This document shows, in pieces, positions 52,458 to 62,427 of a stretch of DNA of 64,000 bases; position 1 is the stretch's first letter; each line of letters starts with the position of its first letter. The DNA comes from Tsuneonella litorea. Lineage in GTDB: Bacteria; Pseudomonadota; Alphaproteobacteria; Sphingomonadales; Sphingomonadaceae. The stretch spans positions 1 through 64,000 of the forward strand of contig NZ_JAOAMV010000005.1 of the NCBI RefSeq assembly GCF_025154015.1, read 5' to 3'. The notes under the pieces are model-generated. The model was not told the DNA's origin. It made no database searches and worked only from the letters and a program-made list of their open reading frames with translations. A program made the translations under genes and the position numbers.

Positions 52458-53954
52458 ATGCACAATCGAACTCTGACTTTCCTGCTGACAAGTGCAACCG
52501 CGGCGATGATCGCGCTGACGGCCTGCGCGCTCTATCTGATCGATCGCGGGACGATCGCCTTGGCCACAGGTGGCTCGAAGATCTGGCCAATGGTCCTGAC
52601 ATCGAGTTGCGCCACCCTCCTGGTAATGGCCCTGCTGCAGGACGAGCTACGGAAAATGTACAGGGAACTTGCTGATCGCGAGGAGCAGGCGCGACTGGAC
52701 GCACATACAGATCCGCTTACCGGGCTGGGCAACCGGAAGTTCCTGTTCAACGAATTGGAGAGGCTAATCCCTGATTCAGGAACTCAGACCATCGCGCTGG
52801 TCCTGATCGACCTCGACAACTTCAAGCGCGTCAACGACACGCGAGGTCATCTTGTCGGCGACGGCCTTATCAAGGCTGTGGCAGCTCGTCTTTGCGTGAT
52901 ACATCCCGATGCGGTTCTCATACGTCTCGGCGGAGACGAATTTGCCCTCTTGGTCCAGACCCAGCATGAAAAGGGCCTCGACGAGGCCTGCCAGAGACTC
53001 GTCGAGGCTTTCGATGAGCCGTTCCTCGCAGATGGCGAAGAGTGCATGGCGAGCGGAAGCCTGGGCGCTGCGCTGCTGCGCCCGGACCTTTGTCCTTCCG
53101 AACTCCTGCGCAGGGCCGATATTGCCATGTACTGTGCGAAGCGGGAGCGGTGTGGCTTCAGGCTGTTCGATGAGGAAATGTCTCAAGTCGCTGCCCGTAA
53201 AGCTTCGCTTGCGACTGACTTGCGATATGTAATCCGCTCCGGACAGGGTCTCACGACCAGCTTTCAGGGTATCTATTCCCCGAGCGGGGATCTTCTGGCC
53301 ATCGAAGCCCTGCTGCGCTGGCGGCACTCCACGCATGGGCATGTTCCTCCGCCCGAGATCATTGCGGTCGCAGAAGAGATCCGGCTCATCAACGATCTTG
53401 CGCTTGTGGTCGCGAAGCAATCCTGCCGCGCCGCGCAAGCCTGCAGGGGGATTTCGGTCGCCATGAACGTCAGTCCCATGCAGCTCCTCGATTGTCGGTT
53501 CCGCGAGGAACTCGAAAGGATCGTGGAGGAGAGCAACATCTCCGCCCAGCGAATCCAGCTCGAAATCCGGGAAGCCGACTTCGTCGATCGAGGGGGCGGA
53601 ATGCGGGAAGCGCTGGCAGGCCTCAAACGTGCAGGGTTCAAGATCGCGGTCGATGACTTTGGCGCGAGCACGTCATCTCTAGCGCACCTGCAAACGCTCG
53701 GGGTCACCATCCTGAAGTTGGATCCAATGGTCCTCCGCAGCTCGCGCGAAGTTGGGAGCATTGCAGTAATGCGAGCAAAGGTGCAGCTGGCACAAGCGCT
53801 GGGGATGAAGGTCGTGTGCGAAGGCGTCGCCGATGAAGCCGACCGCACCGCCGCGCTGCTCTCGGGCTGCGACATGTTGCAAGGTTACCTCTTCGAAGAA
53901 CCACGTGAGCTCGCTGCGTTCGTTCTCGCCATATCCAAACAGGCGGCGGCCTGA
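52458..53954 (+). CDS. GGDEF-EAL c-di-GMP protein
   Basis: Protein of 498 aa. Two N-terminal membrane segments (about 5-28 and 38-55), then GGDEF (about 75-235) with intact RLGGDEFALLV (active-site GGDEF), and EAL (about 255-490) with EALLRW, NVSPMQL, DDFGAS, KLD, CEGV and QGYLF. The catalytic residues of both domains seem kept, so it may make and break c-di-GMP. ATG follows GAGGGG. It shares its upstream region with ctrA on the other strand and lies 900 bases before a PilZ gene, a possible c-di-GMP effector. Confidence 0.9.
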   Translation: MHNRTLTFLLTSATAAMIALTACALYLIDRGTIALATGGSKIWPMVLTSSCATLLVMALLQDELRKMYRELADREEQARLDAHTDPLTGLGNRKFLFNELERLIPDSGTQTIALVLIDLDNFKRVNDTRGHLVGDGLIKAVAARLCVIHPDAVLIRLGGDEFALLVQTQHEKGLDEACQRLVEAFDEPFLADGEECMASGSLGAALLRPDLCPSELLRRADIAMYCAKRERCGFRLFDEEMSQVAARKASLATDLRYVIRSGQGLTTSFQGIYSPSGDLLAIEALLRWRHSTHGHVPPPEIIAVAEEIRLINDLALVVAKQSCRAAQACRGISVAMNVSPMQLLDCRFREELERIVEESNISAQRIQLEIREADFVDRGGGMREALAGLKRAGFKIAVDDFGASTSSLAHLQTLGVTILKLDPMVLRSSREVGSIAVMRAKVQLAQALGMKVVCEGVADEADRTAALLSGCDMLQGYLFEEPRELAAFVLAISKQAAA

Positions 53955-54819
53955 GACAGCGCGCCGACAGATATCGGTGATATTGCTGCCGATCGGCCGG
54001 TCTGCCTCGCAGCGGAACTAAGCCTTGTGGATAGGACAGCCGGCAGCTCCCCATCAAGGCGGGATGGCTGCTTCGGTGGCCGGGATGCGACGGAGCTTCA
54101 TGTCAGATTCGGGCCAAGAGGCTGGGTGTGCCTGGCCCGTTCCCTGGCTGGCCAATCTTGTCCGAGGAGTAGAACGAAACCTACTTCCCATTAGGCCTGC
54201 GATGCAGATCCACGTAACAGGAAACGTTGCGAGAACGTTGAAACGAAGCGGTAGCGAGCCTGGGAAGCAGATTTGGGCGACCCGCTTTCGTCTTGGTCGC
54301 GCCGGCCGGTGCGACTGGTTACTACCTCTTCTCGAGCCGAGGCGACCATCCCGGTCATATCAATAAGTTGCGGCTGCGGAATGACGTCGTGACGTCTCGC
54401 GCCACAGATGACGTCCGGGCTTCCCCCGGGTCTTCCCGGTCATACACAGGTTGGGGCCCCGGTTCGCTGTCTTTACGTCGACGTCGAAGACACCTGGTAA
54501 CGAGCGGCGCCGCCACGAATATCCGCAGCACGCGGTCGGCTTGCTGATTGCGCGACGTCTTGGCGTCGCGTCGGTCGGGCCCTCGGTGAGCAGGATGACA
54601 CTGAAACGGGGGCCTTGGCGCCGGCCAGAGCGAGCTTCGGGCTCCAGGCGGGTGTCGGACGCCTGCCATCAAGCGTCGAAGACGGAAAGCAACCGCTCGG
54701 TGAGCGCGAACCCCTTCGCACCCTTCCACAGTGCCAAGGTTTAATCGAATCGCAGGGGATGGACTATATCCTGGGCACAGAACATCGGTCGCGAACGTCC
54801 CCACTCATGGAGATTTCCG
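53955..54819. other. 865-base stretch without supported gene
   Basis: Frames lack ribosome sites and family signatures. No RNA gene or repeat recognised. Confidence 0.4.
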
Positions 54820-55140
54820 GTGTCGGAAGAAGACAGCTTCATCGAGCGCCGGAGGCATCCGCGCATGTCGACAGCCATTGGCGGCCTGGTTCGCACGAGC
54901 CTCGGCGCCAGGGCGCCTGTCGAGATTTGTGAGCTTTCGGAAAGCGGATTCAGCGTGACAACCGACCGTGGTCCCGTACCGCGAGCCTCGGGCTACAGCG
55001 TAAAAATCGACGGTCTCGAGACGCTCGAGACCACGTTGCGATGGAGAGGCAATGACGAAGCGGGCTTCGAGTTCGCCCGCCCGCTCCACCCGGCTGTCGT
55101 TGATCACCTGGCTGCCAAGCATCCACCAAAGCGAGGCTAA
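54820..55140 (+). CDS. single-domain PilZ protein
   Basis: Protein of 106 aa that is one PilZ domain: RRRHPR (the RxxxR c-di-GMP-binding arginines, residues about 10-15), ICELSESGFSV for the (D/N)xSxxG motif (here ExSxxG) and a barrel with LETTLRWRGNDEAGFEF. It would bind c-di-GMP and signal to a partner, possibly the glycosyltransferase at 55672. It starts with GTG, with GGAG seven bases upstream. A 49-aa ORF follows two bases after its stop. Confidence 0.85.
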   Translation: MSEEDSFIERRRHPRMSTAIGGLVRTSLGARAPVEICELSESGFSVTTDRGPVPRASGYSVKIDGLETLETTLRWRGNDEAGFEFARPLHPAVVDHLAAKHPPKRG

Positions 55141-55142
55141 AG

Positions 55143-55292
55143 ATGATCAGGGTCATTAGCCTAACCTCCTTGACGGCCTGCGCGCTCTATTTCGCGGGAG
55201 TAACACCTGATCGCATCAAGCAGTCGCTCGAGAACGCATCGAGAGAGCACGCGACCGTAAGCGCTCTCGACCGCGATTCCGATTGGTATTGA
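55143..55292 (+). CDS. 49-aa small protein after PilZ gene
   Basis: Short ORF starting MIRVISLTSLTACALYFAGV with a hydrophobic start (possible signal peptide with an early Cys, TAC, at residue 12) and a polar C-terminal half. It lies two bases after the PilZ stop, so co-transcription is likely. Ribosome site is AAAG-like and weak. Confidence 0.5.
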   Translation: MIRVISLTSLTACALYFAGVTPDRIKQSLENASREHATVSALDRDSDWY

Positions 55293-55671
55293 GCGGACTC
55301 GGCCGCGCTCTCAGGCGTCGGCACTCATGAGCCCTGCGGGCAATGCGCCCATCTCATTCGCAGTTCCTTCATATCGCCCTTTGGCCCGCCAGCAGCGCAA
55401 GGATGGGCAATGACGTGTCCGACAAATCAAACAGCTCCGAATTGAACCCGATGCTCGTGGAGCATGTCGCTGCGCCCGCAAACAGCGTGGACTAGGTCTC
55501 GTCGCCACGCGCGAGGCTGGGCGTCTTGCCTGACGTGCAGACGGACACGTCGACAGGTTTCAGTCCGGGTTCGGCCGCCGATGGTCGTCCCCGCGGCAGG
55601 CTGTCGGTCAACCTCGATGGCTAGAGCGTAAACCAAATCTCACAACCTTTGGCCTAATGGGGGGCGTGGAC
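55293..55671. other. intergenic region
   Basis: About 380 bases before the glycosyltransferase operon; no gene supported. It may contain its promoter. Confidence 0.35.
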
Positions 55672-57099
55672 ATGACCAGCGCTCCTAAGATAACGCGTAG
55701 CAACGACCTTCGGCTGAACGCCGAGGAGGGTGCGGCCGGCATTTCTGTCGGTCGTATCGACTCCCCCCGGAGAAAGACCGGGCTCTATCTGCCACTTCGG
55801 GTGAAGTTCACCGCCGCTTGCTTGATCGCGATCCTCTGGACAGCTTTCAGTATAGCGCTGTCGCTGCCATGGTTGCGTGACTTGTCGGCCATAGTCGGTG
55901 TGACGATAGCCGCAGTGATCATCGCGTTCATTGCCTACATCCCGGGTTTCATGAACGCCTTCCTGTTGTCGACACTTCTTTTTGATCGAAATCCCCCGCG
56001 TCGGCGAGTTAACAGCTATCCCGGCACAACGATCTTGGTTGCCGCATACAACGAGGCATCAGCGATTTACGATACGCTCGCTAGCCTCGCCGGTCAGGAC
56101 TATCCGGGCAAGGTCCAGATCCTCGTTCTCAACGACGGTTCTAGCGACAATACCGTCGCACTGGCCAAAGAGGCTATCGCGGAGCTTCGCTTCCCCCGCA
56201 ACATTCGCGCGCGCGTCCTCGATTTCCCGACTAATCGGGGTAAATCGGCGGTGCTCAACGACGGACTCGCCAAGGCGAGGCATGACCTGGTCGTGACAAT
56301 CGATGGGGACTCATGGGTCAAGCGCGATGGCCTGCGTAAGCTTGTCGAAAGATTTCTTTCCGATCCGCCTGACACCAGGGCGGTCGCGGGGGCGGTCATG
56401 GTTCGCAATTCCCGCGCAAACTTCCTGGCGCGTGCGCAGGAGTGGGATTACTTTCACGGTATCGCATCTGTGAAGCGTATGCAGGGGATGTATCACGGCA
56501 CCCTCGTCGCCCAAGGTGCCTTCTCGATCTATCGCCGTGATGCCTTGCGCGAGGTCGGCGGCTGGCCCGAATGCGTTGGCGAGGACATTGTCCTCTCATG
56601 GGCACTGCTCGCCCGGGACTATCGCATCGGCTACGCCGATGACGCACTGGCCTTCACCAATGTGCCAACCACGCTTCGTCAGTTTGCCTTACAGCGAAAG
56701 CGCTGGTCCCGGGGATTGATGGAGGCCTTCAAGGCGCACTCGCCGCTGCTTTTCAAGCGGCGTATGTCGACATTGTTCGTCTGGTGGAACGTGTGCTTCC
56801 TCCCTCTCGACCTGGTCTACACTCTCGTCTTCATCCCGGGCCTGGTTCTCGCTTGCTTCGGCTATTTCTACATTGCCGGGCCGCTGACCATCGCGGTGCT
56901 TCCGCTGACCATACTGTGGAATGGGATCATCTTCCGGATCCAATCACGTGTTTACGAGCGCGAAGGCCTAATCGTTCGACGTAACATTCGCGGCTTCTTC
57001 TTCTATGCGCTCGCATACAGCATACTCCTGCAACCTGTTTGCGTGTGGGGATACCTCGCTGAACTCCTTGGACTTCGAAAGAGATGGGACACCAAATGA
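55672..57099 (+). CDS. PgaC-like family 2 glycosyltransferase
   Basis: Membrane glycosyltransferase of 475 aa (GT2, related to poly-N-acetylglucosamine synthase/hyaluronan synthase). Two membrane spans precede the GT domain (about 40-95), which has TILVAAYNE, LNDGSSD, TIDGDSW, VGEDIVLSW and QRKRW, the D,D,D,QxxRW set of processive enzymes. Three or four spans follow. It should polymerise a UDP-sugar and pass the chain through the membrane. ATG 55672 has GGGGG eight bases upstream; another ATG is at 55657. Stop overlaps the next ATG. Confidence 0.85.
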   Translation: MTSAPKITRSNDLRLNAEEGAAGISVGRIDSPRRKTGLYLPLRVKFTAACLIAILWTAFSIALSLPWLRDLSAIVGVTIAAVIIAFIAYIPGFMNAFLLSTLLFDRNPPRRRVNSYPGTTILVAAYNEASAIYDTLASLAGQDYPGKVQILVLNDGSSDNTVALAKEAIAELRFPRNIRARVLDFPTNRGKSAVLNDGLAKARHDLVVTIDGDSWVKRDGLRKLVERFLSDPPDTRAVAGAVMVRNSRANFLARAQEWDYFHGIASVKRMQGMYHGTLVAQGAFSIYRRDALREVGGWPECVGEDIVLSWALLARDYRIGYADDALAFTNVPTTLRQFALQRKRWSRGLMEAFKAHSPLLFKRRMSTLFVWWNVCFLPLDLVYTLVFIPGLVLACFGYFYIAGPLTIAVLPLTILWNGIIFRIQSRVYEREGLIVRRNIRGFFFYALAYSILLQPVCVWGYLAELLGLRKRWDTK

Positions 57100-58037
57100 A
57101 ACTGGGAACAGCCAGGGGACCGGCGGTCGTGGCGATTGCCGCGCTTGTCACTTCAATCGCCGCAGGTGCCCGCGCTGAGGACATCAGTACGACTCCAGAG
57201 AGTGTTGCAGCCGGTACCGAAGTTTGGGCCAGCACCGATTCAGATGGAAGCGATGTTCTCAAACTTCTCGTCCGCGGGCTCTGGCGATACGACGACCGCG
57301 AGAAATATACCGGACTTGCTGTCGAGCAAGTCTGGTTCAACCCTTCGGTCGGTGCCGACGAGCAGGACCAGCGGATTTATCTCGACGCGGCCGACAAGCT
57401 CGGACCGGAATGGCGCTGGAGGGCGCGCATCGGAACCGACGGCGACACACTCGTAGGCAGTGCGGAGATTCGCCGTGCCGACTGGGCGCAGAGCGTATTC
57501 GTCGAACGCGAGATCGTCGAAACCGATCAGGGCTTGCGTCGCGGCATCTACTACACGTTCGCGGGAGCAAGCGCCGATCTAGGAATCGATGAAAACAATA
57601 CACTAGCGCTGTCGACTGGTCTCCAGGCGTTTTCAGGTCGGAACGAGCGGCTACACTTTCGGGCGCGCTTCGTGCACGCTGTTCGCGCTGTCCCAGGGCT
57701 TAGTGCGCACCTCGATACCCGCTATTATCATTCGACCCACCCAGGAGGGTTCGACTACTTCTCACCCCGCAATTTCGTCAGGGTTGTCCCCCTCGCTCAA
57801 TTTCGCCGATTCACCGGAGCGGGCTGGATGTTCCTTGCCGCGGGTGGTCTCGGCGGTCAGCGCAACACAGGCACCGAATGGTCGATTGCGCGCTTCGGAC
57901 AGCTCCGTGCCGAGAGCCCGAGAAATGCCCGGGCATTCGATGCCTTTGCCGAGGTCATCTACACAAATGATTCTCTCTCGGGTGGAACAAAGTATGATTA
58001 CTTGATGGGACGCGCGGGGGTCACCGTGCGCTTTTAA
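57096..58037 (+). CDS. outer-membrane beta-barrel, PgaA/YaiO-like position
   Basis: Exported protein of 313 aa. Signal peptide ends at AAGARAEDI. The rest is rich in alternating hydrophobic/polar strands and ends in GRAGVTVRF, with the C-terminal Phe of outer-membrane barrels. Start overlaps the stop of the glycosyltransferase gene, so the pair is translated together. By position it could be the outer-membrane exit for the polymer; no TPR region is seen as in PgaA. Family not recognised beyond this. Confidence 0.72.
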   Translation: MKLGTARGPAVVAIAALVTSIAAGARAEDISTTPESVAAGTEVWASTDSDGSDVLKLLVRGLWRYDDREKYTGLAVEQVWFNPSVGADEQDQRIYLDAADKLGPEWRWRARIGTDGDTLVGSAEIRRADWAQSVFVEREIVETDQGLRRGIYYTFAGASADLGIDENNTLALSTGLQAFSGRNERLHFRARFVHAVRAVPGLSAHLDTRYYHSTHPGGFDYFSPRNFVRVVPLAQFRRFTGAGWMFLAAGGLGGQRNTGTEWSIARFGQLRAESPRNARAFDAFAEVIYTNDSLSGGTKYDYLMGRAGVTVRF

Positions 58038-58218
58038 TGGTCTTTGTCTCTTTTGTTTACCCTGCTGACGCTGGCCGAGCTCGATCGTGCTAAACTCATC
58101 TTGCTGTCAGAACGCGGATGCGCACTCTTATCTCCGGGAAACTGGCCGTTTCCTTGGACGAGGCTGTGCGGCTCAGGGCGTCGATCAAACGCGATCGACG
58201 CTCCGCAGACAGCTGACG

Positions 58219-58671
58219 CTACCCGGCTCGGAGCCCAGGTTCGCGTTGACCATGAAGGTTTAGCAAGTCGTCTCCGTATTCCGTTTTCAGGTTCAAGAGA
58301 CAGGTTGTCCAGGCGTTTAGAATTGCTGAGGCTTCAGTCTGCCCGCTCCCGGAGATCGCGCGCCCCAGGATCGAACAACCAATCGTCGCGCGATAGCTGG
58401 CTCTCTCTCCCTGGGCCTCGATCGACAAGGCGGTTGGTTGCCCAACAAGGTAGCGCGCCGCAGCGTCAAACGCGCCTGCGTCTAGCAAGCCTTCAAACTT
58501 GGTTTCGTCGCATCCCAGTCTGACCACGTCGCGAAAGGGGGATGGGGTAAGCTGGAGAAGGTGGGCGGCGTGGCGAAGCGCGTTTTCGATGCTCCCCAGT
58601 TGCCCGCTGGCGATTTTCGCGATCCGCTCGAACCAAAGAGACGGGATCAGCGCCTCAGTTGCGGTTGTCAT
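58219..58671 (-). CDS. hypothetical protein
   Basis: Protein of 150 aa, soluble, mixed helix with one Cys pair region (RLGCDETKFEGLLDAG; ATIGCSILGRAI). The open frame begins at 58722, but the ATG at 58671 has GGGAGGG six bases away and is preferred. No family recognised. Divergent from the TetR gene, which could regulate it. Confidence 0.6.
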   Translation of the reverse strand: MTTATEALIPSLWFERIAKIASGQLGSIENALRHAAHLLQLTPSPFRDVVRLGCDETKFEGLLDAGAFDAAARYLVGQPTALSIEAQGERASYRATIGCSILGRAISGSGQTEASAILNAWTTCLLNLKTEYGDDLLNLHGQREPGLRAG

Positions 58672-58851
58672 CATCGCCCTCCCAAGCAACGCTCCACCGA
58701 AAAGCGGCTCGAGAGCGATCACTCGCCAAGCGAGTATCGCGACAAGCCCCGGCCTTCATCCGGTTCGACTAAACGCGTTAAGTTAACGTGTCCACCTTGA
58801 TTTTCAGGCGAGACAAATTCGTCTAGGGCTGAGCTCGTCAGGAGAGCCGGC

Positions 58852-59526
58852 TTGCCCAAGAAACCAAAGACCCCCGCCGAGCAGGCGCAAACGCGCGCTC
58901 GCATTCTTCAGGTGGCTCGCAAGGTGTATGCCGAAGAAGGCTACACTGCGGTCACGATGCGGAACATCGCTCGTCAGAGCGGATACTCGCCAGCAGCCTT
59001 GTACCGGTATTTCAGCAACCATCTCGAGCTCGTGCGCAGCATATGGCAGGATGCTGTCGATCGGATGCGAGACGACGCCTTGGCGGCTTTCGCTGCCCAC
59101 GAGGACCCGATGGATCGGGTGGTGGCGGTTTTGAGGTCTTACGCAACTTTTGCGACGGCCGAGTCGACAGCCTTTCGCTTGACCTTCCTCCAGGCCAAGG
59201 TTCCTGGCGAAGACGCCGAACTGTTCAAGCGGGAGGGCCCCCTTCCAAACCTCGACCCCCGCGAGGGAACGTCATACCGCCTGCTCAAGGAGGCAATCTT
59301 GCAAGCGATCGCGGCGGGGCGAATGACGCCCGTGGACGTGGACATAGCCGCTCAAACCCTATGGGGGGCGATCCATGGCATCGTGGCACTGCCGTTCAAT
59401 TTCCCGAGATTTCCGTTGGCGAAAGATAACGAGCGCCTCGAATTCGCGCTGCGCATGATGGTCAGAGGGATGGAAACAGGAGGTTCATCACCGCCTCTCG
59501 CAGAAAACGTCAGCCAGAGCCCGTGA
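58852..59526 (+). CDS. TetR/AcrR-family repressor
   Basis: Protein of 224 aa. N-terminal TetR HTH (about 12-60): ILQVARKVYAEEGYTAVTMRNIARQSGYSPAALYRYFSNH in order. The C-terminal domain (about 70-200) is helical with a WGAIHGIVAL block typical of TetR_C 'WHG' families. Ligand unknown. TTG start has GGAGAG seven bases upstream. Divergent from the hypothetical gene ending at 58671, with a 180-base shared control region. Confidence 0.9.
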   Translation: MPKKPKTPAEQAQTRARILQVARKVYAEEGYTAVTMRNIARQSGYSPAALYRYFSNHLELVRSIWQDAVDRMRDDALAAFAAHEDPMDRVVAVLRSYATFATAESTAFRLTFLQAKVPGEDAELFKREGPLPNLDPREGTSYRLLKEAILQAIAAGRMTPVDVDIAAQTLWGAIHGIVALPFNFPRFPLAKDNERLEFALRMMVRGMETGGSSPPLAENVSQSP

Positions 59527-60074
59527 GGCCCGGACAACCCGGCACGGCCCGCGTCGCACCAATGTCGACGATGCGGCCGTCTTTTCGGCTGGGCCTGTTT
59601 GCGGCGGACTGTTGCCAAGGTGGCTAATGCCAACCGCCCTCGACGGCCGTGTTCGAGGACGGTCGAAAGACGGGGGCACTGGGTGAGAGACCAAGGGCCC
59701 CGCCGAGCTTGAGGTTGAGCGGGTCACGGGATGGCACTGCATGCGTGGCGTGGGTTCTTCTACGGCAAACCCAAAGTCCATTCCCACCTTTAGGGGCAAG
59801 TGATCGCCCGGCCTCTGGGGCGATAGGGACTTCCAAGCCACCGTTCTTCGGTGTGCGTTCGCGAGGCCGACCTGGCATTTCTCGGGTCCCGGACGATGCT
59901 GCATCGGAACCGAGCTTGGACACATGCCTCGCACTCGAGCCGGGGGAAGACAGGTGCCGACCATAAGGAGGTGCGATCCAACGCAATCACTCAAAAGGCT
60001 CCTGGGATTCTGATTTCTTTCGCCGATCTGCGCAACCTCTCGAAAAGTTGCCGCCCGCACGATACGAAGCGGTC
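59527..60074. other. intergenic region
   Basis: About 550 bases; no supported gene or RNA. Frames on both strands are Arg/Pro/Ser-rich. Confidence 0.4.
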
Positions 60075-60320
60075 TCACGGGGCCACGCTGCAGCGCAGCC
60101 GCACCCCCGGCGAGGTGAGCGGGTCGCCAACGAATTCGACACCCTCGGTCTCAAGCGTTGCCTTGACCCTTGCGAGCGTGCCACGCCTGAAAGGTGGAAC
60201 GCCATCGGATGTTTCTAACCGCTGGATGGTAGCCCACCCCACGCCCGATTGCTCGGCCAAATCCTCAGCTGTCCATCCAATCAGAGCTCGCGCCGCTCTA
60301 ATCTGTCTCGCAGATATTAT
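60075..60320 (-). pseudogene. Xre-like HTH, copy 2, lacking a normal start
   Basis: An 81-codon frame closely similar to the HTH gene at 12603-12839: both carry SA-x-QIRA-x-RALIG, an IQR(F/L)ET recognition helix and (V)EF-x-GDPL-x-SPGVRLR at the end. At the place of the TTG start of copy 1 this copy has ATA (60318-60320), preceded by an in-frame stop (TGA, 60324-60326). The first usable start inside is TTG 60260, which would remove helix 1. It is thus a decayed copy or uses a rare ATA/ATT start. Confidence 0.7.
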
Positions 60321-60883
60321 TCTTCATCCTCCCATTGCGATGTGAGATAAGCCATATACTTGGTTGGCCTTCGAACAGAAGTCTCCCGACGCGGCGTCTT
60401 TTTCGCCGGTCCCGATACCGCTACGGCCTATCACGCCCGTCTTGTCGCCGGGCCTCGGGATCGATTGGATAGTCCTTTTTTCGAGCCCGATCCGCGGGGC
60501 TTCGCGCCTGTGTACCATCAACGGACAATCGTGCACGGCCTGCCATTGGCGGCGCGCAGCGTACGGCCGCCTTGCTGTCTGCGCCAGCGCAATCGCGGTT
60601 GGCGCTCCGTGACATTTACGCGTGGCGGATTTGAAGGATACACGAACGGCCCAGGCACAGCCAGGCGATCCCGCGCGATCGCACGAAAACTGCCCCACGA
60701 TTCAACTAAGCGCCCATCCGGGGTACACGCCTTGAAGTACTTTCTATTGCCTCGAATGCTTTTTGCCTGCACCATTTATCGCGATGTTCCGCCACGCGCA
60801 CCGGTTCATCTAAAGGGAGGCGGAGATTCGTGGAGTGGATGTAAAAAGCGTACTCGTTCTAGGAGTTCTAGGAGATCAGGGAT
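60321..60883. other. intergenic region
   Basis: About 560 bases upstream of the FixJ-like gene. No supported gene. Contains two GGAG sites (60862 and 60871), the second serving the TTG start. Confidence 0.35.
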
Positions 60884-61528
60884 TTGATAAAAAATAATAC
60901 CATTGTAATGATCTCCAGCAAACTGCACGTGATCGATTCCGATCCGCGCCGTCGGGCGAAGGCGGCATTTGATTTTTCGAAACACGTGCCTTCCCAAGTC
61001 TATGAGAGCGTCAAGGAATTTATCGAGTTTGGGCCGCGCGAAGGTATCGTCTTCGTCAACGACGACTGTGATGGTGATCCTCTCAGCCAACTCCATGCGC
61101 ATTTCACGAGGATGGGCAAAGCGTTACCGGTAGCGCTGTATGCGCGAACACCGCAAACGTCACGGGTCGTCGAGGCGGTTCTCTCGGGTGCAGTCGATTA
61201 TCTTACTTGGCCGATTGACGAGGAATCCATACACACCGTGCTCGAGCAAATTGTCGAGCGCTTTGCGTCGTTGGACGTCGCGCAAGGGCGGCGCATCGAC
61301 GCGCGCAAAAAGGTGGCGCTTCTGTCGACGCGCGAGCGCCATACGCTCCAACTGCTGGTCGAGGGCAATTCTACCAAGGACACTGCCCAGATACTCGGAA
61401 TCAGTCCGCGAACCGTCGAGATCCATCGGGGAAACGTGCTCAGGAAGCTCGGGGCGGGCTCGAGCGCCGATGCGGTTCGCATCGGCCTCTACGCGGGCAT
61501 CGAGGACGAAGAGCTGGCATTTCGTTGA
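60884..61528 (+). CDS. FixJ-like response regulator
   Basis: Protein of 214 aa. A receiver-like domain with VIDSDPRRR (acidic site), FVNDDC (phosphoacceptor region), then a LuxR-type HTH: LLSTRERHTLQLLVEGNSTKDTAQILGISPRTVEIHRGNVLRKLG. The receiver motifs are not standard (the usual K with TKP is TWPID), so phosphorylation is uncertain. TTG start at 60884 has GGAG nine bases upstream; an in-frame ATG lies at 60908. Confidence 0.82.
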   Translation: MIKNNTIVMISSKLHVIDSDPRRRAKAAFDFSKHVPSQVYESVKEFIEFGPREGIVFVNDDCDGDPLSQLHAHFTRMGKALPVALYARTPQTSRVVEAVLSGAVDYLTWPIDEESIHTVLEQIVERFASLDVAQGRRIDARKKVALLSTRERHTLQLLVEGNSTKDTAQILGISPRTVEIHRGNVLRKLGAGSSADAVRIGLYAGIEDEELAFR

Positions 61529-61989
61529 ATCGACCGGGGCCTCCACGAGACCTGCCTGGGATGCCAGATGCAGAGCTTCCCTGCGAAAACAAGTGCGCGG
61601 ATGGTAAGATCAGGTCACCCTCTTCAGGACGGATGCGGCCTAACTTGCGCGTTAGTTGCCCAGCAACGCGCGTATGCCAGCGAGGTAGGCGGCAATCAGG
61701 ACACTGGTAATCACCCAAGCTTCCCAGGTCAGCCGGCTGTCGGAGCGAGGCGGCGGGAAGGGTCGGGCCTGAAGCGTTGGTGATCAGTGTTCACGCGCAC
61801 GCATTTGTCCCCTTCGATCCTCGCGTCAAGAGATTTGGTCTGCCGCTCCCCGTGGCAGGCCGTCTATCCCGTCCAAGGCAACGTCGTGGATGCGATCGGG
61901 CGGGGGCGAGCAAATATTCCCGCATACTCGAGCCATGGCAATCATGCTGAACTTCGACAGCTCTCCGTCGTCGAGTTGCAACGTTCGCG
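61529..61989. other. intergenic region
   Basis: About 460 bases with no solid gene. A minus-strand frame at 61826-62017 starts only with TTG inside the end of the next gene, and another at 61652-61783 has no start codon. Both are listed as rejected. Confidence 0.35.
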
Positions 61990-62427
61990 CTAGGGGAGAG
62001 ATATTCCGGCTGGACAAACAGCTGTGCTTGCCATTTCAAGCTGCTTGACCAAGGCGTCCTGACACCTTCTCGGGATGTCATTGAGCGTTACCTCCAGAGC
62101 GACCGAAGGGTTCATTAACCGGGCGAGCGCGCCGTCGGTGAGCCATCTGTCCCCGTGGACGAAGATGTCCATGCTGTCGTCGGTGGGGGTGAAAGGCGGC
62201 AAGGTGCAGAGCGTCAGGAGGGCCAAAATAGTCGGTGCGGTGAAAGGACCCTCGACCTTGCTGCTGACCCGGTACTGCGACAGGTCACCCGATGGCGCCC
62301 GATTGCAGAGGCGCGCTTCAAAATGAAACGCGCGAGGTCCGTCGATCAAGGCAGACGCCTCGATCCACTGGCCCGGAGTATGGTCAGGCAGCACGCCCAA
62401 GTGAAAGTCGATAAAGCACAGCGGCAT
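61990..62427 (-). CDS. hypothetical protein
   Basis: Protein of 145 aa, soluble, beginning MPLCFIDFHLGV. It has several aromatic and Pro residues and a hydrophobic patch TILALLTLCTLPPF near the middle. AAGGAG lies 7 bases before the ATG at 62427, strong support for the start. No family recognised. Confidence 0.65.
   Translation of the reverse strand: MPLCFIDFHLGVLPDHTPGQWIEASALIDGPRAFHFEARLCNRAPSGDLSQYRVSSKVEGPFTAPTILALLTLCTLPPFTPTDDSMDIFVHGDRWLTDGALARLMNPSVALEVTLNDIPRRCQDALVKQLEMASTAVCPAGISLP

Noticed and set aside
54355-54804. Minus-strand frame of 149 codons
   Set aside because: Composition typical of non-coding high-GC DNA; no start site or motif.
61652-61783. Minus-strand 43-codon frame reading like a small membrane protein
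   Set aside because: No ATG, GTG or TTG start follows the upstream in-frame stop, so it is not supported as a gene.
61826-62017. Minus-strand 63-codon frame downstream of the 61990 gene
   Set aside because: Only a TTG start inside the preceding gene, no ribosome site, no family; could be real but not supported.
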